Assembly (NCBI GenBank): GCA_017994935.1
Contig: JAGOJU010000009.1
Coordinates: 1-64,000, forward strand
Direction: 5' to 3'
Length of the DNA: 64,000 nucleotides
Source of the DNA: Opitutaceae bacterium
Lineage (GTDB): Bacteria; Verrucomicrobiota; Verrucomicrobiia; Opitutales; Opitutaceae
The notes under the pieces are model-generated. The model saw only the letters and a program-made list of their open reading frames with translations. It was not told the DNA's origin and ran no database searches. The translations under genes and the position numbers were made by a program. This document shows, one piece after another, positions 17,218-26,821 of this stretch. Position 1 is the first letter of the stretch. Each line of letters starts with the position of its first letter.

Positions 17218-18177
17218 TTGATCCCGAAATTCGCTCTTTCAACCTCCTGGTGTTCGCACCGGCACACGGATGGATATGCGATGGCGATGGAGATGGCGGA
17301 CCTGGGGTTCAGCCAGATTGAGCTGAGCCACGGAATCCGGATCGTCCTGGTTCCAGGCCTTCTGAAGGCGATTGAAGAGAGGGTGATAAGCGTGGTTTCC
17401 ACGCACAATTTCTGTCCGCTTCCAGCCGGAATCAGCCAGGCGGCACCCAATCTATTCGAACCCTCCTCACGCTACGCGAGGGAGCGGGAGCAGTGGTTGA
17501 GGCATACCAAACGATCAATCGAGTTCGCGGCCCAGGTGGGAGCAGGCTCGGTTGTCTGCCATTTGGGAGGCATCGATTTTTTCTGGACGAATCCTGCTGA
17601 AAGATTGAGACGCTGGATCGACGCGCAGGGCTCACCCTCGGCCTACACTCATCCTCGTTTTGCATCCCGGCGGGATCAGGTGATGGAGCGGATTCGCAAA
17701 CGACTGCCGCTCTACTGGGATCCTCTGATTGATTCGATCAAGCGGATCGAGCCACTCGCCCGGGAGAAGAAGGTGCGCCTCGGATTCGAGAACCGGGAGC
17801 GACTGGAGGAGTTGCCCATCGATTCCGATTTCGGCCTGCTGTTTGAGACACTGGGTCCTGACTCCACCGGCGGTTATTGGCATGACACCGGTCACGCCGA
17901 GCTGAAGCAACGGCACGGACTCATCGACCACCGGAAGCACCTGGATGCATGGGCGTCACGCCTGATTGGATTTCACCTGCACGATGTGAATGCCGCGGGA
18001 GTCGATCATCAGCCGGTTGGAACCGGAAGTGTGGATTTTGAGATGATCAGTTCCTACTGGCGGCCTCATCACACCCTGGTGCTGGAGCTATCCCCAGGTG
18101 CTTCGCCGGGCGAAGTCGTGGAATCCAGGCAGCGCATCGAGTCGCTGCTGGTCGCCCGTGGGTTTACCTTTCGTTAG
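17218..18177 (+). CDS. sugar phosphate isomerase/epimerase-type TIM-barrel protein
   Basis: A 319-aa protein of the xylose-isomerase-like TIM barrel superfamily (AP endonuclease 2 fold). Likely metal ligands are seen at strand ends: VVCHLGG, LGFENRERLEELP, WHDTGHAEL, GFHLHDVN and LVLELSPG, i.e. the Glu-Asp/His-His-Glu pattern of these enzymes. The start is a TTG at 17218; starting instead at the ATG at 17281 would delete the first strand (FALSTSW), so TTG is preferred. There is no signal peptide. The substrate is unknown; the neighbouring ThuA and Gfo/Idh genes also belong to sugar metabolism but are on the other strand. Confidence 0.82.
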   Translation: MIPKFALSTSWCSHRHTDGYAMAMEMADLGFSQIELSHGIRIVLVPGLLKAIEERVISVVSTHNFCPLPAGISQAAPNLFEPSSRYAREREQWLRHTKRSIEFAAQVGAGSVVCHLGGIDFFWTNPAERLRRWIDAQGSPSAYTHPRFASRRDQVMERIRKRLPLYWDPLIDSIKRIEPLAREKKVRLGFENRERLEELPIDSDFGLLFETLGPDSTGGYWHDTGHAELKQRHGLIDHRKHLDAWASRLIGFHLHDVNAAGVDHQPVGTGSVDFEMISSYWRPHHTLVLELSPGASPGEVVESRQRIESLLVARGFTFR

Positions 18178-18183
18178 GCGGAC

Positions 18184-21100
18184 CTATTCGATGCGAAACT
18201 CCGCGATCGACCATTTGCCGGAGTCGCGCGTCACGGTATTCCGGATGACAAGGTAGCGTCCGTGGGCGACGGCCGGAAGCCGGATGTCCATGGAGGTTCG
18301 CGAGCCCTCTCCCGCCGCGAGGGGAGCACCCGGTTTCGACGGATCATCGCTCAGGTAAATTTCGTAGGCGGGCGGATAGTCGTTGCGCGCGCCGCCCCGC
18401 TCCAGAATCAGCCGCCGGATCGGCCGCGAGCGTTTCAGGTCGACCGTGAGCTGTTGGCCTGCGGTAGCTGGGACAGACCAGGCGGTGGAAAGGGAATTGT
18501 CCGTCAACGCCTTCAATTGTCCTGCGCCAGCCGTCGCCTTGAAGGCCGGCGGCCATACCTGATTGGCGCGAATTGCGAGAATCGCGTCGTGGGCGTCGAC
18601 CGCAAGGTCCGGGACATTCGCACACCTTTCCGCCAGCTGCAGCGCCTCCGGGTTGGCGGTTCGGCTGAGAAGGAAGAGAAGCGAGCGGCCCGTCGCAGCG
18701 TCGGGACTGATTTTGAGCAGACGCCCGGCCGTCTTCACGTCGATCTGCCCTGGATTTGCCTCGCACAAGGTCTTGAAATGCACCGCAGCGGCGGATGCGG
18801 CACTCTTGCTGACCGGCGAGGCTGGTCCCGTTCGTTCAGCGAAATCAAGCAGCGCGTTCAACGGGCTCGAGTCGGGCCAGCGGGCGAGTGCCGTCACAGC
18901 AGCCCCGACAACGGCAGAGTTGCTGGAATTCAGGAGGCTGGAGGCAGCTGCCAGTGTCTTCGCATCCGCGAGGCGCGGCAGCGCGGGTAGCAGGAGAAGC
19001 TGTGCCGGGGTGTCGCCGGCCGTGAGCCGCTCAATCAACCCTGCATTGCGATTGGAGAGATCCTGATTGCGCAGTGTCGTAGCGATCAGAGAGCGAACAG
19101 CACGATTTCTCTCCTGGGGATCCGTGGCAGCCAGTGCCCAGTCGAGAAGGGGAGCCTGTTGTTTGTGCCCTGCCAGGATCTCGAGCGCCTCCAGCGCCGC
19201 ATTTCTGACGAGCGGATCCTCGTCCTTCTGCATGCTCAGCAGGGCGGGCACGGCTTCGAACAGCGCCCGGGGTGCGAGCGCGCGTATGAAGATCAGACGA
19301 GCGGGCATTTGTGCGTTTGATGAAGCCCGCTGCACGGCTTGGTTGATGCCGGGACCGTTCAGTGCGGCGAGTGAATCGAAGGCGGCTTTTGTTTCGAGGG
19401 AAGCGCGAGGTCGCGCGGCATGGGCGGCGAGAGCGTTCGCCGCGTCCACAGTCCCCGGCAGCAGTGCCAGTGCAGAAATTGCGGCGAGGCGGACGGAGGC
19501 ATCGGGACTGCCAAGGGAAGCCAGGGCGATAGGGGTTGATTGAGGTTCGCCACGGCGGGCGAGCGCGTTGAGGACCGCGACCTGTGTGGGGATGTCGAAG
19601 GCCGTCATGGCGTCACCCAGCGCGGCGGCAGTCCTCTTGTCTTCCAGTGTATGAACCGCTTCCAGCGCGACATTGCGTCGGTCGGAAGGGCCGTTCTTGA
19701 GGGTGGCGATGATGAGCGAAAGGGCGGTGGAGGGATTCGATTTGATCACACCGCGGAACGCTGCAAGGCGTGCAGCAGGGGACTGGCTGCTGGAGGCCTC
19801 GATGTTCGCAAAGGTCTTCGCCGAGATGGATGCGGGCAGCCGACTTGCAGCCAGTAAAATCGCCTCCGTAGCCTCCGGTGAAGTGGATGCTGGGGAGGAT
19901 TCCAGCGCGTCAAGCGCCTCTTTTGTCGCAATTTCACCCAGTGCCGCAGCCGCTGCGGAAACGGCTGCCGGATTGGACTCGCTCAGAATCCGGCGAAGTG
20001 CGGGGACGGCGTTCGCGATCCTTCGTTTTCCAATGGAGTGAATCAAGGCATTGCGCACCTCCCCTTTGGCTGCCACCATCGCGTCCAGGAAAAGCCGATC
20101 AACGGTGTTGCCCGGGACGGGCTCGAGTGCGAGGCGGGCGTTGTTGACCTGGGAGGCATCGAGCAGGAGCCGTGAAAGGGTCTGCAATGATTCCCTGCCT
20201 GCGGAGGGATTGCCGGGAATCACCTCGGCGAGCCTCTGCGAAACTGCCTGGCGCGCAGCGGGAGTGATTGAGGGCTGCGCAAGCAAGGCAACCAGGCGGG
20301 CTTCGATCAAAGCGAGCGCCTTGGGATCAAGCCCGGCCTCTGCGATCGCTTGATCGAGCCAGTCGAACGGAGCCTGGTCCGCATCATATGCCGTCCGGCC
20401 GACGGCCTCAAAAAGAGCCGGATCGGAGGCGAGCGGAGGTGGAACCGGGCGCGCGCGTGGCGTGGCGTCGGCCTGGAGATCTCCCACCGCCCACTGAATT
20501 CCTGCGAGGTAGTGGGCGAGAATGGTGGGATTCCAGTAGATGGCGTGATTGTGTCCTAGAGAGCAGTAGAAAACCCGTCCCTTGCCATAGGTGCGCAGCT
20601 GGCTGATCGCAAAGTCGTTGTCGGTGCGGACGATTTTGGGAGCGATGTCCGGATGGCGTTCTCCACTCCTGCGCAGATCGAGACTGAGGATGACACGATG
20701 GGTCTTGCGGGAATAGGGATCCTTGAGCTGGTAGATCTCATCCTGAACAGGGAAGGAGATCGCTCCCTTGAAGGCGGCGTTCAGCGGGTGTGTCGGATCC
20801 TCGTTCCAGAGCGTGACATTCCAATCGTGGGTCCATGGATGGCTGAGGAAATAGCCTCCCATCATTTCGCCGTATTCCGGCCACTTGTAGCAGCTGTCGG
20901 TCGCGCCGTGGATTCCCACCACGCCGCAACCTCCGCGCACATAGTCCATGAGTGCCTTGCGGGTTTCAACCGTGTCGAAAATTTCGCCCGTCGTGCTCAA
21001 GAAGAGGAGCGCGTCGAAGTCACGCAGATTGTCCGTTGTAAACACTTCGGGCTTGTCGGCCACCGAAGTGCTGTAGGCACCCGTGCGCTTGCCCATCAGT

Positions 21101-21357
21101 TCCAGCGCCTCGACACCGGTTTCAATCGAGGCGTGGCGGTAGCCCTTGGTCTGTGTGTAGATCAGGATACGCCGCGCCTTTTTGGGTTTTGCCGGAGCGC
21201 TTGACGGCAGTGCGTCGAGAATGCGTGCCCGGTTCTCCGGTGTCACCGGATCTCCGCGCAGGTGACACGTGGACGTCGCTATGGCAACGAAGGAGGCCAA
21301 ACGCACCGCGAGATAAACAGCGCGCAAGGAGGGGAGTGGGGAAAGTTGGGTGCGCAT
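18184..21357 (-). CDS. secreted ThuA-domain protein with HEAT repeats and discoidin-like C-terminus
   Basis: A 1057-aa protein starting at the ATG at 21357 (the frame extends 27 codons further upstream with no support). A signal-peptide-like start is followed by a ThuA-like glutamine-amidotransferase fold at about residues 60-300 (ILIYTQTKGYRHASIETGVE, GIHGATDSCYKWPEYGEMMG, HNHAIYWNP). Residues about 400-860 form alanine/leucine-rich HEAT repeats. The last about 130 residues resemble an F5/8 type C module (DLKRSRPIRRLILERGG). ThuA is linked to trehalose and other disaccharide metabolism. The gene follows the Gfo/Idh oxidoreductase by 10 bp, a pairing seen in secreted carbohydrate pathways. 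Confidence 0.83.
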   Translation of the reverse strand: MRTQLSPLPSLRAVYLAVRLASFVAIATSTCHLRGDPVTPENRARILDALPSSAPAKPKKARRILIYTQTKGYRHASIETGVEALELMGKRTGAYSTSVADKPEVFTTDNLRDFDALLFLSTTGEIFDTVETRKALMDYVRGGCGVVGIHGATDSCYKWPEYGEMMGGYFLSHPWTHDWNVTLWNEDPTHPLNAAFKGAISFPVQDEIYQLKDPYSRKTHRVILSLDLRRSGERHPDIAPKIVRTDNDFAISQLRTYGKGRVFYCSLGHNHAIYWNPTILAHYLAGIQWAVGDLQADATPRARPVPPPLASDPALFEAVGRTAYDADQAPFDWLDQAIAEAGLDPKALALIEARLVALLAQPSITPAARQAVSQRLAEVIPGNPSAGRESLQTLSRLLLDASQVNNARLALEPVPGNTVDRLFLDAMVAAKGEVRNALIHSIGKRRIANAVPALRRILSESNPAAVSAAAAALGEIATKEALDALESSPASTSPEATEAILLAASRLPASISAKTFANIEASSSQSPAARLAAFRGVIKSNPSTALSLIIATLKNGPSDRRNVALEAVHTLEDKRTAAALGDAMTAFDIPTQVAVLNALARRGEPQSTPIALASLGSPDASVRLAAISALALLPGTVDAANALAAHAARPRASLETKAAFDSLAALNGPGINQAVQRASSNAQMPARLIFIRALAPRALFEAVPALLSMQKDEDPLVRNAALEALEILAGHKQQAPLLDWALAATDPQERNRAVRSLIATTLRNQDLSNRNAGLIERLTAGDTPAQLLLLPALPRLADAKTLAAASSLLNSSNSAVVGAAVTALARWPDSSPLNALLDFAERTGPASPVSKSAASAAAVHFKTLCEANPGQIDVKTAGRLLKISPDAATGRSLLFLLSRTANPEALQLAERCANVPDLAVDAHDAILAIRANQVWPPAFKATAGAGQLKALTDNSLSTAWSVPATAGQQLTVDLKRSRPIRRLILERGGARNDYPPAYEIYLSDDPSKPGAPLAAGEGSRTSMDIRLPAVAHGRYLVIRNTVTRDSGKWSIAEFRIE

Positions 21358-21367
21358 GCGGCGGATC

Positions 21368-22675
21368 TCAAAGGGTGGTGTAGGGCGCGCGGCGGGTACG
21401 ATCGAGAAGCCGGGAGGCCACGGGGTCGCCCACGACATCCTCCTTGCGAGGGTCCCATCTGACGGGACGCCGAAGCAGCGCCGCGATATTGTTCAAATGG
21501 CAGACTGTTGCCGTACGGTTGCCTATTTCTACATCGCAGATTGGACGCTGCCGGATGCGCATGCAGTGAAAGAAATCGGTGTGATGGTCATCACTGACAT
21601 ACAGGTGTGGCTCTTCGGCCCGCATCGGGCGCGCGGCGAGGGGTGCGGGATCGGTGACAAGAACATCGTCGCGGCCCACCCAGATGGTGCCTTTCGTTCC
21701 CTTGAATTCGATCATCCCATGGTCCAGATGCTCGACGCGCTCAACCTTGATGCCTGAGTCGTAACGATGGGTCTGGAAACGCACATCTTCCCATCCCTTT
21801 GGGGTGAACTCGACGGGGCCGCTGTTGTCCATGCCAAGGGCCCATTGAATGATGTCAAAATGGTGGGCTCCCCAGTCGCCGTTTTTCCGTCCCCCATACT
21901 CCAGGTAGACCCTCCATCCGCCGCCATAGTTTCCCTGGACGCGAAGGGCATTGTAGGGCCGCCAAGGTGTGGGCCCGAGCCAGCGGTCGTAGTCGAAACC
22001 CTCTGGAACAGGCTGCTCGCGGAGGATCCTGGGCTGGGGAAACGTGCCCAGGACGGTGCGGATCCCGGTGAGGTCGCCGATCCACTTCGCACGGACCATC
22101 GCTGCGGCCTTGCGGAAGGCGGCATTGGAGCGCTGCTGGGTGCCGGTCTGCAGCACCCGGCCGCAGCGTCGCGCCGTTTCCACCAAAACGCGTCCCTCAC
22201 GCACTGCGAGCGTGAGGGGTTTTTCGCAATAGACGTCTTTTCCGGCGATCATCGCTGCGTTTGCGATGGGTGCATGCCAGTGATCGGGCACGCATACGAA
22301 GACAGCGTCGATGTCAGGTCGCTTCAGGATCTCCTCATGCGTGGAATGGATTGCCGGACCCGAGCCGTCGCCGTACGCTTGGGAGATTCGTGCCTTCGCG
22401 TGTTCCGCCGCGGATCGTGACACATCGCACAGGGCGATGATCCGGCAATCATCGCGCCCAAGCAGCGCTCCGATGTGGGAACTGGCAATCATCCCGTTGC
22501 CGATGATGCCGAGCTGGATCCTTGTTGCCGGGGCGGATTGTCCTTGCAGACGGCCTCGGAAAAAGAGGGGTGCCGTCGCAGCGGCAATGATGCCTGTGAT
22601 CCCGCGGTGAAGTGCCTGACGCCGCGTGAGCGGCAACGAGTCAAAAGGGGACTGCGGGTGGCGTGAAGGCTTCAT
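21368..22675 (-). CDS. Tat-exported Gfo/Idh/MocA-family oxidoreductase
   Basis: A 435-aa NAD(P)-dependent oxidoreductase. The N-terminus has a twin-arginine signal (LTRRQALHRG followed by a hydrophobic, Ala-rich stretch), so it is exported folded with cofactor. The Rossmann domain begins LGIIGNGMIASSHIGAL, and the family motif VYCEKPLTL supplies the catalytic-region Lys. The C-terminal domain (GRKNGDWGAHHFDIIQWAL) is typical of PVC secreted members. I start at the ATG at 22675; an ATG three codons earlier (22684) is equally possible, and a much longer open frame upstream is not coding. It is in operon with the ThuA-HEAT gene. Confidence 0.88.
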   Translation of the reverse strand: MKPSRHPQSPFDSLPLTRRQALHRGITGIIAAATAPLFFRGRLQGQSAPATRIQLGIIGNGMIASSHIGALLGRDDCRIIALCDVSRSAAEHAKARISQAYGDGSGPAIHSTHEEILKRPDIDAVFVCVPDHWHAPIANAAMIAGKDVYCEKPLTLAVREGRVLVETARRCGRVLQTGTQQRSNAAFRKAAAMVRAKWIGDLTGIRTVLGTFPQPRILREQPVPEGFDYDRWLGPTPWRPYNALRVQGNYGGGWRVYLEYGGRKNGDWGAHHFDIIQWALGMDNSGPVEFTPKGWEDVRFQTHRYDSGIKVERVEHLDHGMIEFKGTKGTIWVGRDDVLVTDPAPLAARPMRAEEPHLYVSDDHHTDFFHCMRIRQRPICDVEIGNRTATVCHLNNIAALLRRPVRWDPRKEDVVGDPVASRLLDRTRRAPYTTL

Positions 22676-22861
22676 GGGGAGCATGCAAAGGGAGGGTTCC
22701 TGAGGCTCGGAATCGAAGGTGCACTCTTGCACGAGCAATCCCCGCGAGGCAAGCCACCACGTGGATCCCTCCGCAGGAGATATGGGACGAATTTCGTGAC
22801 GTTGACCTGCCTGCAGAGGCGCGAGAATGTGGCGCCACGTCGCGCCGGATGCGCTCAGTCG

Positions 22862-25204
22862 ATGGTTCAATCCAACTCCCATTTCCGTCGGTTCATTTTC
22901 CTGTGTTTCGGGTTCCTGGTCGTTGGCCAGGCCGGCGCCCGCGCAGCGGTCACGGGGATCGAAATCCCGATCTTTGCGGGCGGATACGGCACGGCGTTCT
23001 ATGAGGAGACGGCCCGGGAGTTTGAAAAACTGAGGCCGGAGGTCAGCGTCCGGGTCCATGGGGACCCGAGGATCTCGGACAAGCTGCGAGTGAGGATCAT
23101 CGCGGGTTCCCTTCCGGACGCGATGCTGCCCCGCGACGTGCTGATTCCGGCGCTCGTGCACGCCGGCAAACTGCGTGATCTCACGACGCTCCTTGACGGA
23201 CCCAACTGGGAGGGAGACGCACGCTGGCGGGACACGTTTCTGCCGGGGGCCCTGGATTCGTGGAAGATCGAGGGAGGCATTTATGGTGTGCCGGTGAGCT
23301 ATGCGTGCTGGGCAATCTTCTACAATCGCGGGCTTTTCCGCACGCATGGCTGGAGTGTTCCAGAGACCTGGGATGAGTTTTTCGCGTTGTGTGAGAAGAT
23401 CCGTGCCGCGGGCATTGCGCCCGTGAGTCTGACCGGAATCTACGGCAACTACCCGGATTCCATTGTCCGCTCCGCCTACTACAACCTTGCCGGTCCGGAA
23501 GGATGGGAGCGGATGGGCAGGACCGAAGCGGGCGCCTATTCGGATCCCCGCTACATCCGGGCTGCGGGCGTGCTTCAGCGGCTTGCGGAGAAGGACCTGC
23601 TGGCGGGCTGGGAGGGGGCGACGCATACGGGCGCGCAGACCGCTTTTGCAGAAGGTCGCGCGGCCATGTGCGTCTCAGGATCGTGGATGCTCTATGAAAT
23701 GGGGGACAAACTGCCGCCAGGCCTCGATGTGGGTGCAATGAACTTTCCAACCTTTGCCGATGGCATTGCCGATCCCACGACGATCCAGGCAAGCACGGAC
23801 AACCTCTTCTGTTTTGTCACGGGTGATCCGAAAAGGGAGGCGGCGACGCTGGACTTTCTTCGCTACCTTACGTCCCGGGAGCGTGCGCATGCATTTGTTC
23901 GCCGCATCCAATCGCCAACGGCAATCAAGGGTGTGCAGCCCGGGGAGTTCTCGCCGCGAATGAGAGGCATTGCCGAACTGATCTTGAATGCCCGGCATGC
24001 CTTCACGATGCCGCAGGTCATGCTGCAGCCTCCTCCTGTCCGGCAGGCGCTCGTGGACGAACGCCTGCAACTGATGGCGGGCCGAATCTCGCCTGGTGAG
24101 TATGCCACGAGGATTGAGGCCGCTGCAGCCGTGCACCGAGCGAGGATTGCGAATCCGGATCGCGTTGAATATCGCCATGCATGGGCAGGGGGACTCCTGC
24201 TCGCCGGGCTGCTTGCGCTTCTGGCGTGGCTGTTCCTTAAGCCGGTCGCGAGGCTCGTGTTGCGAAGGCGGCGTCCTCCGGGTGCATCAGTCCACCGTGA
24301 CAGCTTCGGGCCGCTGCGCGCCCGGACGGCGGGTGTGTTCCTGGTGCCCTCCTTCCTGATCTATGCCGCGCTCGTGCTGGTTCCGGGAGCGGTGGCGGCG
24401 ATGTGGGCCTTCACGCGGTGGGATGGCATGGGACAGCGCGAGTGGATTGGATTGCTCAATTTTCGATGGCTGATCTTCGAGAGCGACACGTTCTGGATGG
24501 CCTTGCGCAACAATCTATTCCTGATGGCGGTTCCTGCGGCGATTGTTCTGCCGATATCGCTTGCTCTTGCCTATCTCCTTCATCGAAGGGTTCCGGGTGC
24601 GGGCTTTTTCCGCTCGGTGTTTCTTTTTCCCAATCTTCTCGGAGGCATCGCTGCGACGCTGCTTTGGATGAGTGCCTACGAGCCGCATGGTGGCCTCGTG
24701 AACGCCGCGCTGGCCGGACTTGGGCGGGTGCTCGGTAGCGAAACCCTGATGGGGTTTGAGTCGCACCCCTGGCTCGCGCCACGCAACCTCTACTGGTCGC
24801 TCGTTCCCATCTACGTGTGGATGGCCTGTGGCTTCAATCTTGTGCTTTTTCTGGCCGCCATGGAAGGCATTGACGCAAGCCTCTATGAGGCGGCGGAACT
24901 CGACGGCGCGTCGCGGCTCCAGCAGTTCCTCGGCATAACGCTTCCGCTCATCTGGCAGACCGTCGTTGTGGCGCTCGTTTTTCTCGTGATCGCAGGCCTC
25001 AATGCGTTTGAGATGATCTGGCTGCTGACTTCACAGGATCCCGATTCACGAAGTCACACGCTGGGCACCCTGATGGTGAGTTCGATGTTCAAGGAGTTTC
25101 AAGTGGGTCGGGCGACCGCGATAGCCGTCGTGCTGCTCGTGCTCGTCCTTGCAGGAAGCGCGCTGCTGATGCGCCTCCTGCGGCGCGAACAGCCTGACAT
25201 GTGA
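22862..25204 (+). CDS. fusion of sugar solute-binding protein and MalF-type ABC permease
   Basis: A single 780-aa frame joins two transporter subunits normally made separately. Residues 1-28 are a signal peptide or anchor. About 30-430 form a family 1 extracellular solute-binding protein (YGVPVSYACWAIFYN, ALCEKIRAAGIAPVSLTG, GRAAMCVSGSWMLYEMGDK). A transmembrane helix at about 441-462 leads through a basic linker to a MalF/UgpA-like permease (about 487-780) with the EAA loop EAAELDGASRLQQF near residue 676. The start at 22862 is chosen because it gives the signal peptide. No MalG-type permease or ATPase gene is next to it; mpl follows. The gene is divergent from the Gfo/Idh gene. Confidence 0.88.
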   Translation: MVQSNSHFRRFIFLCFGFLVVGQAGARAAVTGIEIPIFAGGYGTAFYEETAREFEKLRPEVSVRVHGDPRISDKLRVRIIAGSLPDAMLPRDVLIPALVHAGKLRDLTTLLDGPNWEGDARWRDTFLPGALDSWKIEGGIYGVPVSYACWAIFYNRGLFRTHGWSVPETWDEFFALCEKIRAAGIAPVSLTGIYGNYPDSIVRSAYYNLAGPEGWERMGRTEAGAYSDPRYIRAAGVLQRLAEKDLLAGWEGATHTGAQTAFAEGRAAMCVSGSWMLYEMGDKLPPGLDVGAMNFPTFADGIADPTTIQASTDNLFCFVTGDPKREAATLDFLRYLTSRERAHAFVRRIQSPTAIKGVQPGEFSPRMRGIAELILNARHAFTMPQVMLQPPPVRQALVDERLQLMAGRISPGEYATRIEAAAAVHRARIANPDRVEYRHAWAGGLLLAGLLALLAWLFLKPVARLVLRRRRPPGASVHRDSFGPLRARTAGVFLVPSFLIYAALVLVPGAVAAMWAFTRWDGMGQREWIGLLNFRWLIFESDTFWMALRNNLFLMAVPAAIVLPISLALAYLLHRRVPGAGFFRSVFLFPNLLGGIAATLLWMSAYEPHGGLVNAALAGLGRVLGSETLMGFESHPWLAPRNLYWSLVPIYVWMACGFNLVLFLAAMEGIDASLYEAAELDGASRLQQFLGITLPLIWQTVVVALVFLVIAGLNAFEMIWLLTSQDPDSRSHTLGTLMVSSMFKEFQVGRATAIAVVLLVLVLAGSALLMRLLRREQPDM

Positions 25205-25337
25205 GGCTGGCTGCGGGATCCATGGCTGCCCGTGGCGGTCCCGAGAAACGAAGTCCTCCGGCGCTTGTAAGTTGACATGGGCGTGCATCCTGACGCCTTC
25301 GATCTGGGCAAACGGGAAGCAACCAATCTCTATTTCG

Positions 25338-26810
25338 ATGAGGATCTATTTCATGGGTGTGTGTGGCACGGCGATGGGCAATGCCGCCTTGCTCGCCCGC
25401 GCCGCGGGGCACGAGGTCATCGGCGCCGACACCGGTGTCTATCCGCCGATGAGTCAGGTTCTGGCGGACGCCGGTATCGAGGTTCACGAAGGCTACGATC
25501 CGGCGCGCCTCGAGCGGCTGGCGCCGGACATCGTGGTCATCGGCAATGCGATGACCCGGGGCAACCACGAGGTGGAGTGGCTGCTCGACACCCGGGCGCT
25601 GCCGTTCACCTCGCTCCCTGCGCTCCTGCACGACCGAGTGCTTTGCCGTCGCCGCAACATCGTTGTTGCAGGCACACACGGCAAGACGACGACCACGGCC
25701 CTGACGGCCTTTCTTTTGCGCGAGAATGGCGGTGATCCTGGGTTCCTGATCGGAGGCGTGCCCGTGGATCCCCCGATGGGAAATCACCTCGGGTCGGACG
25801 AAGAGCCCTTCGTGATTGAAGGTGACGAGTATGACAGCGCCTTTTTCGACAAGCGCAGCAAATTCGTGCATTACGCACCGCGGATTGCGGTCCTCAACAA
25901 CCTGGAGTTTGACCATGCGGATATCTTTCGCGATCTGGCAGACGTGCAGCGTTCCTTCTTGCACCTGACACGGCTGGTGCCCCGCTCCGGATGGATTGTG
26001 CTGAACGGGGACGATGACAACCTTGCGGCGCTGGGACCGATGCCATGGACCCGGATTCTCCGGGTGGGAACCGGTGAGGGGAACGATGTCCGGATCGTCG
26101 GATTCCGCGAGAGCGCCACTGGTTCCAGCTTTGAGCTCACCTGGCATGGCCAGGCATGGGATCGTGTGCACTGGGAGCTTCCGGGGCTCTACAACGCCCG
26201 CAACGCTACGATGGCGGCCACGGCGGCGCTGCTGTCGAGGGCCGTCCCGCCCACAGGGCCGGCAACGCCCTCGATGCGACGCGATCCGCTGGCGGCGGGG
26301 CTTGATTTGCGGCCCCTCGCAAGATTCCGCGGCGTGAGGCGCCGCCAGGAGACACTCGTGTCGGCACAGGGTCTTTTCGTCGTGGAGGATTTTGGCCATC
26401 ATCCCACCGCGATTAGCGAGACCCTGCTCTCGTTTCGGAATCGTCACCCCCAGTCTCGCCTGACCGCGGTCTTCGAACCGCGAAGCAACACGGCGCGGAC
26501 GAGGATTCTCCAGGAGAATTTCATGAGGGCCCTGGCGAACGCGGATGAGGTCTATCTCGGCGCTGTGAACCGGGCGGAAAGGCTTTCGGCCGACGACCGA
26601 TTCGACCGGGATGCCGTTGCGAGCTTTCTCCGCGAAAAGGGGATTGTCGCCCATTCCCCGTTGGAGAATGCCGGGTTGCTGCAGGAATTGATCAGGAACA
26701 CCCTGAAGGACCGGAATGGGTCCCGTGTGGTGATCTTCTTCTCAAACGGAAGCTTCGACGGCATCATCGCGAAGTATGCGATGGCCGCCAGAGCCGCCGT
26801 GGAGCCCTGA
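25338..26810 (+). CDS. mpl: UDP-N-acetylmuramate:murein tripeptide ligase (peptidoglycan recycling)
   Basis: A 490-aa Mur ligase. Mpl attaches the recovered tripeptide L-Ala-gamma-D-Glu-meso-DAP directly to UDP-MurNAc in the cytosol. The N-terminal UDP-binding domain starts YFMGVCGTAMGNAALLARA. The ATP site is VVAGTHGKTTTTALTAFLL, followed by VIEGDEYDSAFFDKRSKF and NNLEFDHADIF, which are Mpl rather than MurC features. The C-terminal domain has VEDFGHHPTAI and AVFEPRSNT. The start at 25338 is set by the nucleotide-fold glycine loop; the frame extends upstream without support. No other recycling genes are adjacent. Confidence 0.95.
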   Translation: MRIYFMGVCGTAMGNAALLARAAGHEVIGADTGVYPPMSQVLADAGIEVHEGYDPARLERLAPDIVVIGNAMTRGNHEVEWLLDTRALPFTSLPALLHDRVLCRRRNIVVAGTHGKTTTTALTAFLLRENGGDPGFLIGGVPVDPPMGNHLGSDEEPFVIEGDEYDSAFFDKRSKFVHYAPRIAVLNNLEFDHADIFRDLADVQRSFLHLTRLVPRSGWIVLNGDDDNLAALGPMPWTRILRVGTGEGNDVRIVGFRESATGSSFELTWHGQAWDRVHWELPGLYNARNATMAATAALLSRAVPPTGPATPSMRRDPLAAGLDLRPLARFRGVRRRQETLVSAQGLFVVEDFGHHPTAISETLLSFRNRHPQSRLTAVFEPRSNTARTRILQENFMRALANADEVYLGAVNRAERLSADDRFDRDAVASFLREKGIVAHSPLENAGLLQELIRNTLKDRNGSRVVIFFSNGSFDGIIAKYAMAARAAVEP

Positions 26811-26821
26811 AGGAAACCGGA

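Noticed and set aside
22676..23626. Long N-terminal extension of the Gfo/Idh frame
   Set aside because: The extension overlaps the divergent binding-protein/permease gene and precedes a clear Tat signal; it is not translated in my view.
25089..26654. 521-codon minus-strand frame over mpl
   Set aside because: Antisense to a clear Mur ligase with intact motifs; a shadow frame.
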